This document shows, piece after piece, positions 43,719 to 54,962 of a stretch of 64,000 bases of DNA. The stretch's first letter is position 1, and every line of letters begins with the position of its first letter. The notes under the pieces are model-generated. The model saw nothing but the letters and a program-made list of their open reading frames with translations, had not been told where the DNA came from and did no database searches. The DNA lies in contig JADGKB010000037.1 in assembly GCA_027604185.1 (NCBI GenBank), positions 1-64,000 of the forward strand, given 5' to 3'. The translations under genes and the position numbers were made by a program. The DNA comes from Boothiomyces macroporosus (Eukaryota > Chytridiomycota > Chytridiomycetes > Rhizophydiales > Terramycetaceae).

Positions 43719-44342
43719 ATGACCGCTAATTCTAAACAAAAGGTAGGGTTGGCATTGTTATCTTGCACAGAATCCAACTTGTCCTACTACAACAAATACT
43801 TGGATGCTTATGAACCTTATATTTCAAAGAATGATTTTGATCACATTCAAAAAGAATTGAACATAGTACTCCAGTTTGGTCCAAAAAAGTACATTATGAA
43901 TCTCTTACTCGGCTGCATTATTGGCTGCTTTACCCTGTTTGTAGTCATAGGATTTCTCGTTGCTAAAACAGGTTCAAATATTGTGTTTGCATTCATCCCA
44001 CTTATTCTAGCAATAGCATGTGGAATATGGTTGGCAAGCTATCGCACTAATAGCTTCAAATCACTCGAAACCAATTTATTGAAAGCATCTACCAGCCTAT
44101 CCGAAGCTTTTGAATCAAAGAATATTCTTGTTGAATATAGCAAAGATTCCAGAGGGATAATGAATACGGCTGATGACAAGTACGTGAAGGTGGCTCGCAG
44201 GTATGAATATAACGTTTTCATTTACTACCTTCAAGATTCTGCTGATCAAGTGGTGTTGGATATCGGAGATTTCGCTGCTCAAACTAGGGCTCGCAAGTAC
44301 GAACAAGCACCATTCTCAAATTACTTTGCTTCATGGGTTTAG
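43719..44342 (+). CDS. two-TM ERF4-like paralogue 4
   Basis: 207 residues, intronless. AYEPYISKNDFDHIQKELNI corresponds to the family motif, followed by two helices, SKNILVEYSK and YEYNVFIYYL. It is more divergent than copies 1 and 3, with Asn/Lys-rich loops. Confidence 0.7.
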   Translation: MTANSKQKVGLALLSCTESNLSYYNKYLDAYEPYISKNDFDHIQKELNIVLQFGPKKYIMNLLLGCIIGCFTLFVVIGFLVAKTGSNIVFAFIPLILAIACGIWLASYRTNSFKSLETNLLKASTSLSEAFESKNILVEYSKDSRGIMNTADDKYVKVARRYEYNVFIYYLQDSADQVVLDIGDFAAQTRARKYEQAPFSNYFASWV

Positions 44343-44415
44343 CTGTTTTTATGTTAATATATTCTTTTCAGTCTGCTGTAAATCAGATGATCCAGCTTGT
44401 ACTTTTTTGTACCAA

Positions 44416-44919
44416 ATGTTGGAAATGTTGAAATTCCATTCTAATACGATCGATAATCAATTCGGATTAGAATACCGGCCGGAATACCAGTTATCGGAAC
44501 AATGCTTTGACTTTATCAAACAAGAATTGAACAGTTGCCTGTTCCACGGACCAAATCGATATGTAATTGGACTGATTCATTTGGCAAGTATAGGCAGTTT
44601 TATTTCGCTGCTATTAGCGCTTTACTATGGCAATCATTTTTACTACTACGAGTTGAACTATTTTATGATTTTCATTTCAATAGTTTTGCTTGTAGTTTGT
44701 GGACTCGCTAAACATTTTTATGTCCACAATTGCATTGAGACGGTAGGGAAAAAGTTGGATATAGCTACCAAGCATCTAACTAAAGATTTTCCTGGTACAA
44801 AGTTTCAGATTGACTGCAGCGCGAAAGAATACACTATTGTCGTATACCAGACCGATATGTTGAAATTTACTCACTATATGCCTTACAACAAAAAAAGTTG
44901 GAGCAATCATGTTTCTTGA
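44416..44919 (+). CDS. two-TM ERF4-like paralogue 5, divergent
   Basis: 167 residues from ATG 44416. It keeps the order: YQLSEQCFDFIKQELNSCLF, two helices, then a long amphipathic helix, but the final strand (YTIVVYQTD) is shortened and the tail lost. This is the most diverged copy and may be decaying. A longer upstream frame lacks a convincing start. Confidence 0.58.
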   Translation: MLEMLKFHSNTIDNQFGLEYRPEYQLSEQCFDFIKQELNSCLFHGPNRYVIGLIHLASIGSFISLLLALYYGNHFYYYELNYFMIFISIVLLVVCGLAKHFYVHNCIETVGKKLDIATKHLTKDFPGTKFQIDCSAKEYTIVVYQTDMLKFTHYMPYNKKSWSNHVS

Positions 44920-45295
44920 TGTGGCATTTCTAACTAAATTGTTAAAGAACTGCTTACAAAAATAAAAAAGGCACGGTGGAAATATCACAAAGAATCTATT
45001 CCAAGAGAGATAGTATATATCAAGCTTTCTTGTAAGCAAAATGTGTTTTATATAAAAGATATTTGTAATTGTAAGTTGAGAGATCAAGAAAGTATAACAA
45101 CCCTGCCATCCAAATGCTTGAACGGAATGCTCTTCTATCAAGATCAACCACGAAAACAAAATGCGCGAATGCCAAACATCAAACAATTCTAAAAATTAGT
45201 GCCATTTCTTGGTACACTTTTCCTTTCGTTAATTTGCTGGTGGTCAGCCTTTGCCAAACGTGACCAATGTGGGGCATAAACTTTTTCCCTAAAGA
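44920..45295. other. spacer in tandem array
   Basis: 376 nt between paralogues 5 and 6, no supported gene. Confidence 0.5.
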
Positions 45296-45856
45296 ATGGA
45301 AAGGCGGCTATTAACTACAGTTTCATGCAGTGCATCAGATTTAAGGTTTTATGCGGAATATAATCCTGAATGGGAGCAGTTTATATCCCGACAAGATTTC
45401 CAACTTTTGCTGGATCATTTAAACAAAGCAACTGGAAAAGCCCCCAACAAATTCATAACATGGACATTATACTTTTTAGCATTCAGTGCACTTGTAACTG
45501 AATTTGTACTAGGATTTGGAACCAATTATAGTTTCTGGATTCTTTTAATTCCTTTTAGTGCAATGTTACTATTCATGACTACATTGGGTATATATAAATC
45601 AGAAATGTTGACGGTACTTGATACAGAGCTTCGACAAGCAATTGCTAGGTTCACAGAAGATATGAAATCACCAAATGTCCTTCTTCAATATTCCAGAAAC
45701 TTGTTTTGGGAGCAGAATATTAAACCCGGGTCAGCAGAAGCAAAGTTTGATTATATTGTTTACATTTACATTCTGCAAATTGTCAATGCACCCTTACCTG
45801 CTTTGCTAAAGAATGAACAAACAATTCCGATCGAAATTGATGATCAAACTGAATGA
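45296..45856 (+). CDS. two-TM ERF4-like paralogue 6
   Basis: 186 residues, intronless. MERRLLTTVSCSASDLRF and YNPEWEQFISRQDFQLLLDH match copies 1-3. Two helices, SPNVLLQYSRN and FDYIVYIYIL follow. It ends the array. Confidence 0.71.
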   Translation: MERRLLTTVSCSASDLRFYAEYNPEWEQFISRQDFQLLLDHLNKATGKAPNKFITWTLYFLAFSALVTEFVLGFGTNYSFWILLIPFSAMLLFMTTLGIYKSEMLTVLDTELRQAIARFTEDMKSPNVLLQYSRNLFWEQNIKPGSAEAKFDYIVYIYILQIVNAPLPALLKNEQTIPIEIDDQTE

Positions 45857-46185
45857 ATTTTATATATACTTAATAAATAAATATTTAGATTTCGAATAAG
45901 CTTTTATACTATTAGATTTTAAATAAGCTTTTATACTTTTAGATTTCGAATAAGCTTTTATATTAGCATTAAAATCATGTAATGAGCCTTGTATTTGCAT
46001 AGGTGTCACTCAACTAATCTTGCACCTATCAAATATCCAAAAGTCTCTCTAGTTCCCCAATCATTAAAGACTGTCATACCCCAAACCAATAGACAATTGC
46101 ACGCGTTATTTTCATTAACCAATCCACCACAAAGTAATCCTACAATCAAGGCGGAAACTAATCTACTACTTTTGCACTTCCCAAT
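45857..46185. other. intergenic with tandem repeat
   Basis: 329 nt holding three 27-bp repeats (45884-45964), then AT-rich sequence up to the eIF4E gene. No gene seen. Confidence 0.5.
45884..45964. repeat. three 27-bp tandem repeats
   Basis: Units begin at 45884, 45911 and 45938 and share TTTAGATTT..AATAAGCTTTTATA. They lie just after the last array gene. Confidence 0.8.
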
Positions 46186-46920
46186 ATGAACGACAGCAAT
46201 TCATCTGGACGAGAAGGGTCACAGTGTGACACCAGGGTCTTTTTTTCTTCAAGTTGTAATCTAAAATCAAAAATGCAAGAGTACAATATCGGTTAACAGT
46301 AGACAAGAATCTGAAATATTACCACTGCGCTACACCTGGGTCTTTTGGTACTCTATCCTAATCCAAGGTTTATGCACAGACAAGCCGGATCCAAAATACA
46401 AGATTACACCAACGAGATCAAAAAGATTTGTACACTCAACACAGTCCAAGATTTCTGGGGAGTTTATTGTCTGTTAAAAAGACCGGGAGAGCTTAGCAAT
46501 ATATCTGACTATCACTTTTTCAAAAAGGGCATTAGACCAATATGGGAAGATAATCTGACTGGAGGCAAATGGATCATTCGTTTAAAGAAAGGAATCGCAT
46601 CTAGGTACTGGGAGGACCTTGTAGGTATTCAGAAACTTATTGATTAGCTAATGGCGATATTGGGGGATCAGTTTGATGTTGGGGATGAAATATGTGGTGC
46701 TGTAATTTCTATTCGACAAAATGAAGATATTTTATCACTATGGAACAAGACTGCAGACGATGGACGAACTAATATGCGCATTAGGTTTGTTTTTATTGAT
46801 TGAAGGGATACCATGAAACGAGTGTTGGACTTGCCGCCAAACTGTGTGTTGGAATACAAGAACCACAAAGCAGCTGTGGCTGATAATTCAAGTTTCCGCA
46901 ATACTGAAACTTACCGATAA
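46186..46920 (+). CDS. eIF4E class II (4EHP-like), four introns including a 27-nt one
   Basis: Exons are 46186-46280, 46300-46347, 46368-46620, 46648-46784 and 46806-46920, giving 215 residues. Introns are 19, 20, 27 and 21 nt. It is a cap-binding protein of the eIF4E2/4EHP type. After splicing it reads LPLRYTWVFWFMHRQAG, NTVQDFWGVYCLLKRP, GIRPIWEDN, GGKWIIRLKKG, ILGDQFDVGDEICGAVISIR and IRDTMKRVLDLPPN, a continuous match to the family. The cap-stacking Trp of WED is present. The intron of 27 nt (46621-46647) is the longest found in the window. The start exon is less certain than the rest. Confidence 0.9.
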
Positions 46921-46941
46921 TAAATATCATCAATATACAAT

Positions 46942-47813
46942 TTATTCGATCCGGTAGTTATCAACTAGCAACTGCCAGAACTTTGCCTGGTTTCGTTTTG
47001 CTTCCCAGCTTTCAAAGCTAGACTGAAGCTCTGCCTTGACAGCATCTTTCCAATTATATCGAAGCTTGTCCCAATTCAACATTGCTTTACTTGGCGGTTT
47101 CTTTAGTCTTGGCATAGCAGGAGACTCACTAGGTTGCGATATCTTCTCAAACGATGACGCTGAAGAAAGATTCGACCCAGTTTCAAAATACTCTTTTCGT
47201 CGCTCTTCTGGTAAGCTATTATTGATAATTTCTATTGCTTGGTCTTGGGGTCTATTTTAGTATGTAATTACACCATGGAGAAGAGTAGCCGCCCTTCACC
47301 TTCTGGGGCAAGCGGCGGTAGTTCGAATGCCGCAGATTCAATTGACTGTCGTCTATTCAAGTCTGGTTCGAAACTATTTCTCTTTACATAGGAAAATGGG
47401 AATACACCCTTTTCACCAGTTGTGTGATTGGTGCCTACACTCATTCCATCAGTAAAGGTCTATCGTTAATCGAATAGAACCATATGGTAGCTGACGATAT
47501 CGCCTACATGCAAGTATATGTCTCCCTTCTTTTTCGGTGTGAAATCCTTGATGCAAACAAATGTTACTGATGGCAAGTCCGGAATGGGAGTTGGATCCAT
47601 CGACTGGCTATCACCAAAATCTGATAAATCAAAGCTCTCTCCGGCATCTGGTATCGATTGTCTCCTGTAATCGTAAACCGGGTCATCCTTCATTTTCTTG
47701 TACTTTTTACTTCGCCTATATGACATGTATATGAATAATCCTACTACGAGGATGAATATCCCTGTTATGCTTCCGATACAGGCTGCCAAGACTATGAGTA
47801 ATGTGTCTGCCAT
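46942..47813 (-). CDS. single-pass membrane SH3 protein, two ultrashort introns
   Basis: Exons are 47813-47481, 47459-47272 and 47251-46942, giving 276 residues. An N-terminal membrane helix (residues ~5-30) is followed by a basic stop-transfer, YDYRRQS, an acidic linker and an SH3 domain (FVCIKDFTPKKKGDIYLHVG through EKGVFPFSYVKRN). The 21-nt intron at 47460-47480 lies inside the SH3 domain and the 20-nt one at 47252-47271 after it. The C-terminal ~100 residues are helical (LNWDKLRYNWKDAVKAEL). The layout suits a plasma-membrane adaptor. It converges on eIF4E with 21 nt between stops. Confidence 0.82.
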
Positions 47814-48184
47814 AAAGATTTCAATGTGAAATTTTTCAGGTTTTGAAGGAACAGCCTTCCTAATCGTGTAAAGACACTCAGCCTGAAAATGAGCATTAAT
47901 TGGTAGGCTGAGATACAGGCGGACATATTTACACTGCCCTTGGTATGCATAGTGATGTTAGTAAATTGCTAACTCCAAGGCACCTTTGGATTAAAAACCC
48001 GATTGAAAGCGGCAGGCTGTAAATCAAATAACAAAAGGTGCCCTTTCACCCTCACCGAATGCTCATTTAGTTTCTGTGTGGTAGATGCATCTTTTTTAAT
48101 TCATGGATAAAACAAAGGTAAACAAAAACACAATGACAGGTCGTGACATGCTGGGGAGAAATTTCCTCTTTCGCATAGAAACAA
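47814..48184. other. divergent promoter region
   Basis: 371 nt between the SH3 gene and the FHA gene; no coding signal. Confidence 0.5.
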
Positions 48185-51100
48185 ATGAATGATCAAGAGA
48201 AACTGGCGATATTAAAAGACGCCGTTGATCAGTTGTGTGGTGAAGTCACCCATTTACTGATCTTATTCAAATCTCAAGTGCAAGACGAAACTACGAATCA
48301 AAACGAAACCGCCTTTCAAAACAAATCACTAGTATATCAATCAATCCTTGCAGAATGGTCACTAATTAAATCACTATTCACTTTGCTAGTGTCAAACATT
48401 GCGAATATTGATCAAGACGAAGTACTGTCGCCAATTGAAACAATCTTGGTAAAGATGAAGACGGACGATGCTGTATTCAAAAATTACGAATTTCAGTTTC
48501 CATTCCATGTCAATGCGATGGTAAACACTGTAAAAACAGCATTCAAAAACTTTTGTACAGGACCAAAAGATGATGAGCAACCAAGGGCGATTGAGCGCGC
48601 AAGACCAACAAAGAGAGTTGTTACAACAGCACCGATTGAAACTACCAATGTTAGAGATGCCGCAAAAAAGTTTCAGGAAATATCTGAAAATATTGCTGAA
48701 TCTGCTAAACTAAAAAGGCCGCAAACAAAGAAACTTGTAATTGGTGGTCCAAAAGTACGCGTTCACTAACTCTAGACATCAAGTGATTTAAAAACTCCTG
48801 ATTCAGCTCTATCAGGTGCAACTCTAGTCGGCCCTAAATCTGCAATCTTCTCTCCAGATGAGCAAGAAGAATTAAAGGTGGATGAAGAAATCAAGACTGG
48901 AAAAGCTCTCGGAAAGAATAAATCCTTTACTGTTAGAGCTGTGCCAACGACTGTCAAGTATGTCTCTGTACACAAAGATGATGGTGGTATTGACGTAGTG
49001 GCACAAAAGATTAAACTACCTGCAAATGCACTAGACTCATTCAAATCATCAATCGAAGATTTGAGAAAGGTGCCATCAGTCGAATTAAAGCCTAAAGAAC
49101 ATAGAAAGGGTTTACATCCACAGCTGGCAACTCAGCATCATTTCGAAGTTGGTAAAATCCTATCAGCCAAAGAAGAAATTGGTGAACACATGATTGCGCA
49201 AAAGTCCGATGTCGTGTTTACACCTGATTCTAGCAGTACTGCGCTAAAAGTAGAAGAAAGGGATGTAGTAGAAAAGGAGCCTACAGTAAAATTCAAAGTA
49301 GATCGACCATTGCATTCCAAAACCGAGTCTTACTCTACTCCAACCAGTTTTATAAATTCTTATTTTGATGAAGATGGAAATTCGCTTCCAGCTTCTGCCA
49401 GAACCTCAAAGAATGTCCAAACACACGTCAAAATTGCCCAAAACGAAATTGGTTTAGAAGCAAGTGCTACTGAAGAAACACTTCAGACACAAGCTGATAA
49501 TGAACCGTTAGTAAAGAAGCTTACTGACCAGTTTGATACGATTTCTCGTAATGAAGAAGCAGTAGAAGAGCCAAAGAAAGTTCCGAGAAGTAGGATAGCT
49601 TCAGTCAGCGAAGAAGCTGCAAAAAGCAGAAAAGGGTCGGTTAATGATAATCCTTTCCATGGAAGCCAGCAAAAGTCTGGTGACTATTCCAGAAAATCTA
49701 GCGCCGTTAGTGCAACATTCCCAACTGAAAAAACTACTGCAAGCCCAGAGGATGCTCAAGCTCCATCCATGCACAAGAAAACTACCAGCTCTTCTTCTAA
49801 TAGACGAATAGCTTCTGGCTCTACTCCTGAGCCTGAAAGGTTAGATGAAAAAACCGTTGAAGCAGAAAAGATTTCGCCAACCGTTGCTGTTCCAGCTCGC
49901 GCTGCTCCACAGCTCAATATTGCAAAGAGAGCGCCTACTTTGCAAACTAAATTAGACTCTGCAGCATCACCATCTGTTCAAGCCCCTGTTTTCACCCCAA
50001 AATCAGCTACATTTGCTCAACCACCTGAACAAAGTTCTGATCAGGCACTAGCATCTCCAGCTGAAACGCATGCAGGAATATCCAGGGCTCACACATTTAC
50101 ACCAAAGTCTGCATTGAAAGCTGCTAGGATTCCAGCTGAAGGTGAAGCAGTAGTTACGGATGCAAATCAGAATATCATTAGTCCAAGTAAAACTATAACA
50201 ATCAACAAGACTTCTATTTCTCCTTCGTTAGCAGCACCTCAGCTACCAAAGACTAGCGCTCCAACACTTCCACAGAAAGCGCCTCCTTCTCCAGTGTCCA
50301 AGAAAATGGATAGCTTGTTGAGTGATTTGGAGGCGCAGGTAGATTTGCTGACTCAGCAGGCTATTAGAGAAAGCAGGACTAAATCTGCAGCAGATACGTA
50401 CAAAGTGGAAATGGAAGGTGCAAAGTCGGAAGACTCCACCAAACGATTCAGTGAGCCAATTGACTTTGCTACCCCTGAGCCCCAAGTGGTTAAGGTATAG
50501 CCAATTTAACATAGCATATTGAATTCGATTTGGAAGCTCAAACGTTTTCAGTTGAACAAACCCCGGTCGTTGTTACAGAGAATAGATCTAGAGCCAACAC
50601 TGGAAATAACAATCAAAGAACAGAGATTTTATCAAGAAAAAGCACTGGAAAGGGTGCACCAGAGAAAATTAATGTCAATGACGACTCTTTGAGTGTCCCT
50701 GAAAAAAATAGTAATCGAGACACGATTATATCCCCAAACCCAGGTGTGGTACCTCTATTTTCCGTTGCCCATGATAGAAATCCATCTGTTGAAAAAACTA
50801 TTCCAGAATATGTGTACACAGACCCTGTCGTTTCCAATCAAAATAGAAAATTATCCGATATTTACCTCAGCAAACGACAAAGCTGGAATATTAAATCTTC
50901 TACTAGTTCGAACGATGACAACAACGAGCCATCTAACAATGTTCGAAAAAGATCTGAGGCTCATGTTGTGGAAATGCCAAATGAAGAGCAAGAATCGTTT
51001 ATTATCCCGTTGAGCAAGGATGAAGCAACAAAAGTCATTTCGGATAGTGCTCAGATTTTGAATGCCTACTTTGACGGGGATTCTATCACTAACTTGCTAT

Positions 51101-53889
51101 CAGACTTTCCAGAGATTGACAACAAGCAATTATCTGAAAGAAAGAACTCTGCTGCTTCTGTAAGGACTATCATTAAACAAACAAAGTACATGGATGCTTC
51201 TTCGAATTCCAAATTAGCAAATTCATTTTCTTTGGAGGATATTGCAGATGAAAATGAAAACCCAGAAATGTCCAGGTATCATACCATTATTCCTCAATCG
51301 AAAAAGAAAGCCAAGGAAAACGTTGCTCTTTCTTTGCTGGAAAGATCGATGCACCACACGTTAGAATCTATTGAGACGGAATCAAGCTTGGGTAGTCTGA
51401 GTTCACAACCACCAACTGACCAGAAATTACCAGTAAGCAAACAAGAACCTGAAGTAGAGGCTGCAATTGTAAAAAGTTACTAAATTAGCCTTCATTTGAC
51501 ACTAGGAATATCGAATCGCTAAGATCACCACCTCCAGATATAACTTCTCCACAAGAGTACAAGTCACAGATGGCTTTAACTGGAATTGTTCCTCCAGTGA
51601 TAAACAAAGCTACCAAACCCAAAAAACAGAAATCACCTGAAAAAGAGTTGGAAGAAATGCAAGAGTTGAAAAAAGTAGGATCAAATTTAACGGTAGATTT
51701 CTGAAAACGTTGCCAGACGCCGACATGACATCGAATCCATCGTAATCAACGATAAAGATTATGTACTTAGTATCATGAGCACATTTTCTTCAATTCAGAA
51801 CCAAATTTATGGTGTAGCTACCCCAGACAAGTCTACTGAAGAGCTGAATCTGGCACCACAGCCTATTCAAGTTGAAAAGGTTACAGCTATTCAAACTCAA
51901 CCTCCACCACCGCCTCCAATTGAAAGGAAAACAACGGGTATTAAAACAGAGGATTCGTATGACCCTAAACCACTTTCAGCAATGCCATACGACAAACTTG
52001 GTAGTCCAGTCTTATCAGAAAACTTGAAATCAAAACCTTCAGTTAGCTCAAAATCGTCACTATCTAGAAATGCCAACAAAGTCTACGTTAATATCAATTC
52101 ATCCAATGAGAACATTGCTGCTGCTGGAATGATGAAATCTCCAATGCAAAGTGATGCTATAATTGAAAATGAAGGCGAGCTAAAACCTTCCGCGGAACAA
52201 CAAATATCTGTAGCAAAGCAGAATAGCATGGCAGACAGTATTAATTCTGAAGATCAGAAAAATCCTGCATCATACAAGTTCTGGAGCAGCAAAAAGAAAG
52301 ATGACAAATCACATCCTCCACAGACAAAGCCTTTGACTAAAATCGCAGATACTGATAAAGATGCCAACACATTCATGGTAAATTCCAAATTCTTTGATCC
52401 AGTAAATTCAACTGCTGGCTTGTACGACGTTGAAAAATCTTTAGACTCTTTCACAACAAGCGAATATCCAATTATTCCAAAATTATGGTTGGAAAGAGTT
52501 CAAACCTTCCATGTTGTGATGATTCCATTGAATGGAATGTTTGATATGCAGTCAATCGACCTTAAAGAATCTCATCGATTTGGAAGAAACAACACTACCA
52601 ATCATCCTGCTTTTAAAGGCTTTGGTACTTTGGTAGTGTCTAGAAACCATGTAGACATTTTTGAAAGAGAAGGAAAGGTAAATAATTCTTAAACAAAGGT
52701 TTATATCAAAGATATTGGTAGTAATTCAGGGACATTTAGAAACAATGCTCGTTTGAGTCAACCTGGCCAAACTAGTCCCGATGTAGAGTTGGTTACTGGT
52801 GACTACATTCAGTTGGGTAAAGACTATCTCCAAGATGAAAACAATGTCCTGGATTCCAACGGAAGAGTTCAATGTAAGTAATATCTAACTCCAGCTCGAA
52901 GAAGATGTGTTCGTTTCCAGTTGATAGTCATACCACCAGGGAAAACAGCATATGAGGTAGTAAAAGATCAATTGTAAGACTTTATTAACAAAGAATACCA
53001 ATTGAACGTCCAGTTAATAGATCAGACACCACCGAAGGGCCAGTAAGCATCGATGATGAAGTGTCACCAAGACATAACAATGCAGCAGATGCCAAATCCC
53101 CAGAGACACCTGGAACATTTGATAAAATGGACAAGTCGAAAACAGTAAAAAGAGCCCAAACGGAAAAACATGGAGGTGAAATATCGGCGGCTTTATCCAG
53201 CCTAAACGACAAAATGGCCTCACCAACAGCAGTGTACAAGACTACCAAGGATGTTTTGAACAAGCTAGCGGAAGCATTGGATGCCCCAAAATCAAAAGAC
53301 ATCATCAACAAGCGGGAACAGTACGTAATCGCATACACCACTTCTGGAAGCAAGCTCAACAAGTTACAGATAAACAACAGCGCTGGACAATTACTAGTAG
53401 ATGTAAATCTGAAAAAATGGGAAGAGAAAAGGTAATATTGATAGCTAAACTAGTCGTCTTACCATTCAAGACGCAAGACCAAATTTCAATTGCTCATATG
53501 ATTTATTCCTTGAAACAAAACCTGGTGCCAAATCACCTGCCAAACTAAAACAATTCTGTGAAGGACAGCCATGGCAAGTGGTAAAGAACAACGGAACACC
53601 AATTGGCCACATGATTTTCTCTAATGAAATCAAGCTAGAATTATTCCCAATCATAAAATCGGACAATAGTATTTCTCTGTCTGGCGATTTCAAAGAGCAG
53701 AGATTCATGTGCATCAAGAAAGCTATCCAGTCTAGAGAGCAAAAAGTTGTAGGAGAGTGTAAAGGAAAGTACATGGCGAAAAAGAATCTTCGAGAGACCA
53801 GCTGGCTCACTAATTTTGAAATTCAAGGTGAAGAAGCGTCTCAGTTAGTACTCAGCGGTGTTATTTTAATATGCTTAATGACACACTAA
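48185..53889 (+). CDS. large FHA-domain protein, eight ultrashort introns
   Basis: Exons are 48185-48754, 48776-50494, 50515-51468, 51489-51674, 51697-52677, 52699-52873, 52895-52973, 52994-53431 and 53454-53889, giving 1845 residues. Introns are 21, 20, 20, 22, 21, 21, 20 and 22 nt. A helical N-terminus (~190 residues) is followed by >1000 residues of low-complexity Ser/Thr/Pro-rich sequence, then an FHA domain near 1395-1530 (HRFGRNN, TLVVSRNHVDIF, VYIKDIGSNSGTFRNNARL, GDYIQLG). The last ~140 residues are beta-rich and end in a hydrophobic helix (LVLSGVILICLMTH), perhaps a tubby/scramblase-like fold. FHA binds phosphothreonine. No closer family identified. Confidence 0.85.
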
Positions 53890-53960
53890 TTCTATACACA
53901 ATAAATTCATTCCATAAAGCTCTTGAAAGGGACCGCTAGTCATCAATGGATTATATTCTA

Positions 53961-54690
53961 TTACTTTCTCTTTGTGAATTTGAATACAAAATGAGCAAGC
54001 GAAATACCAATCAGAGTGCCGGCAATAACATCAGTTGGAAAATGGATAAATTGCAGTGTTCTAAATTAACAATACTTACCTTGAAATAGCTGTATATACC
54101 GGAAACGAGTAAAACAGAACTACTATTAGCATAATAATGAATTCGGTTTTTTTTGAAACTAATAATCCACTTTCAAGAATAAGAAAGTGTGTGCTATAAA
54201 ACGATATAGATGAATGTCCAGATGGAAAGGATTTCCTCCCATCATTGACCAGTTTGAACGGTCCAGTGCATACTCCATTAACTGGTTGACACCTATCTAA
54301 AAAATCTGGCCTTAGTCGCCCAACTACAATCTTTAGCCACTCTGTAACACACAAAGTTAGAACCAATCCAAACCCATATCTGTATAAAAAAGCAAGGAAA
54401 TTCTTTTTAAAGAAACACAGCGGAATTGGAGCAATAGTGATAAATATAAATACAACATAAATCGGGACTATATCTGGTAAGTGCGGATGATTTATATCCG
54501 CTATTCCGTAGAAATCTCTTTTGAATGGTGGTGTAAAATAGGATATGGCTGTAATTATGAATGCAACTATGATAGCTATGGTATCTGTACTAAATAGGAG
54601 TGCGAAATAGTTGCTATTAGTTCGCTCTTGCTCCTGTGTTTCGGGGATTGTTATTCTAGTTTCCTGGAGAGGGTGGTATTCCTGATTCAT
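53961..54690 (-). CDS. PAP2-family lipid phosphatase, one 19-nt intron
   Basis: Exons 54690-54080 and 54060-53961 give 236 residues. It has six membrane segments and the three phosphatase motifs: KIVVGRLRP (KxxxxxxRP), PSGH, and SR followed by HFPTDVIAG. The third motif is only complete after removing the 19-nt intron 54061-54079, which splits the Arg codon of SR. It dephosphorylates phosphatidate or related lipid phosphates, as Dpp1/Lpp1 do. It converges on the FHA gene, 71 nt apart. Confidence 0.92.
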
Positions 54691-54962
54691 AAAAAATAAA
54701 CAAAATAAGGAACTTGAGATTTTCGAATGCAGCTAAACACAAAGCCAATTGCCAAGCCAGAACACTTACTCATAATATCCAAACCGGATTATCCGGCACC
54801 ACTGCAGAAGATAAATCAAACAGTGAGGGAGCTGCCCACCCCATTAAAACATCAATAAAAATCGAGACCAGTTAGGCTAACCAAGATAGCAGCCAAAATG
54901 CTCAAGTAATGTATCAGTGCACATCAAATCGCGCGAGCATGTTTGCTTTTTTCAAATCTAAA

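Noticed and set aside
46295..46345. tRNA-like A-box sequence on the minus strand (GTAGCGCAGTGG)
   Set aside because: No matching T-arm or acceptor stem follows, and the plus strand is eIF4E coding sequence (LPLRYTWVFW) with a good splice pattern.
47330..47360. GTTCGAATG box resembling a tRNA T-loop
   Set aside because: It lies within the SH3 gene exon (complement reads IESAAFELPP) and no cloverleaf can be formed.
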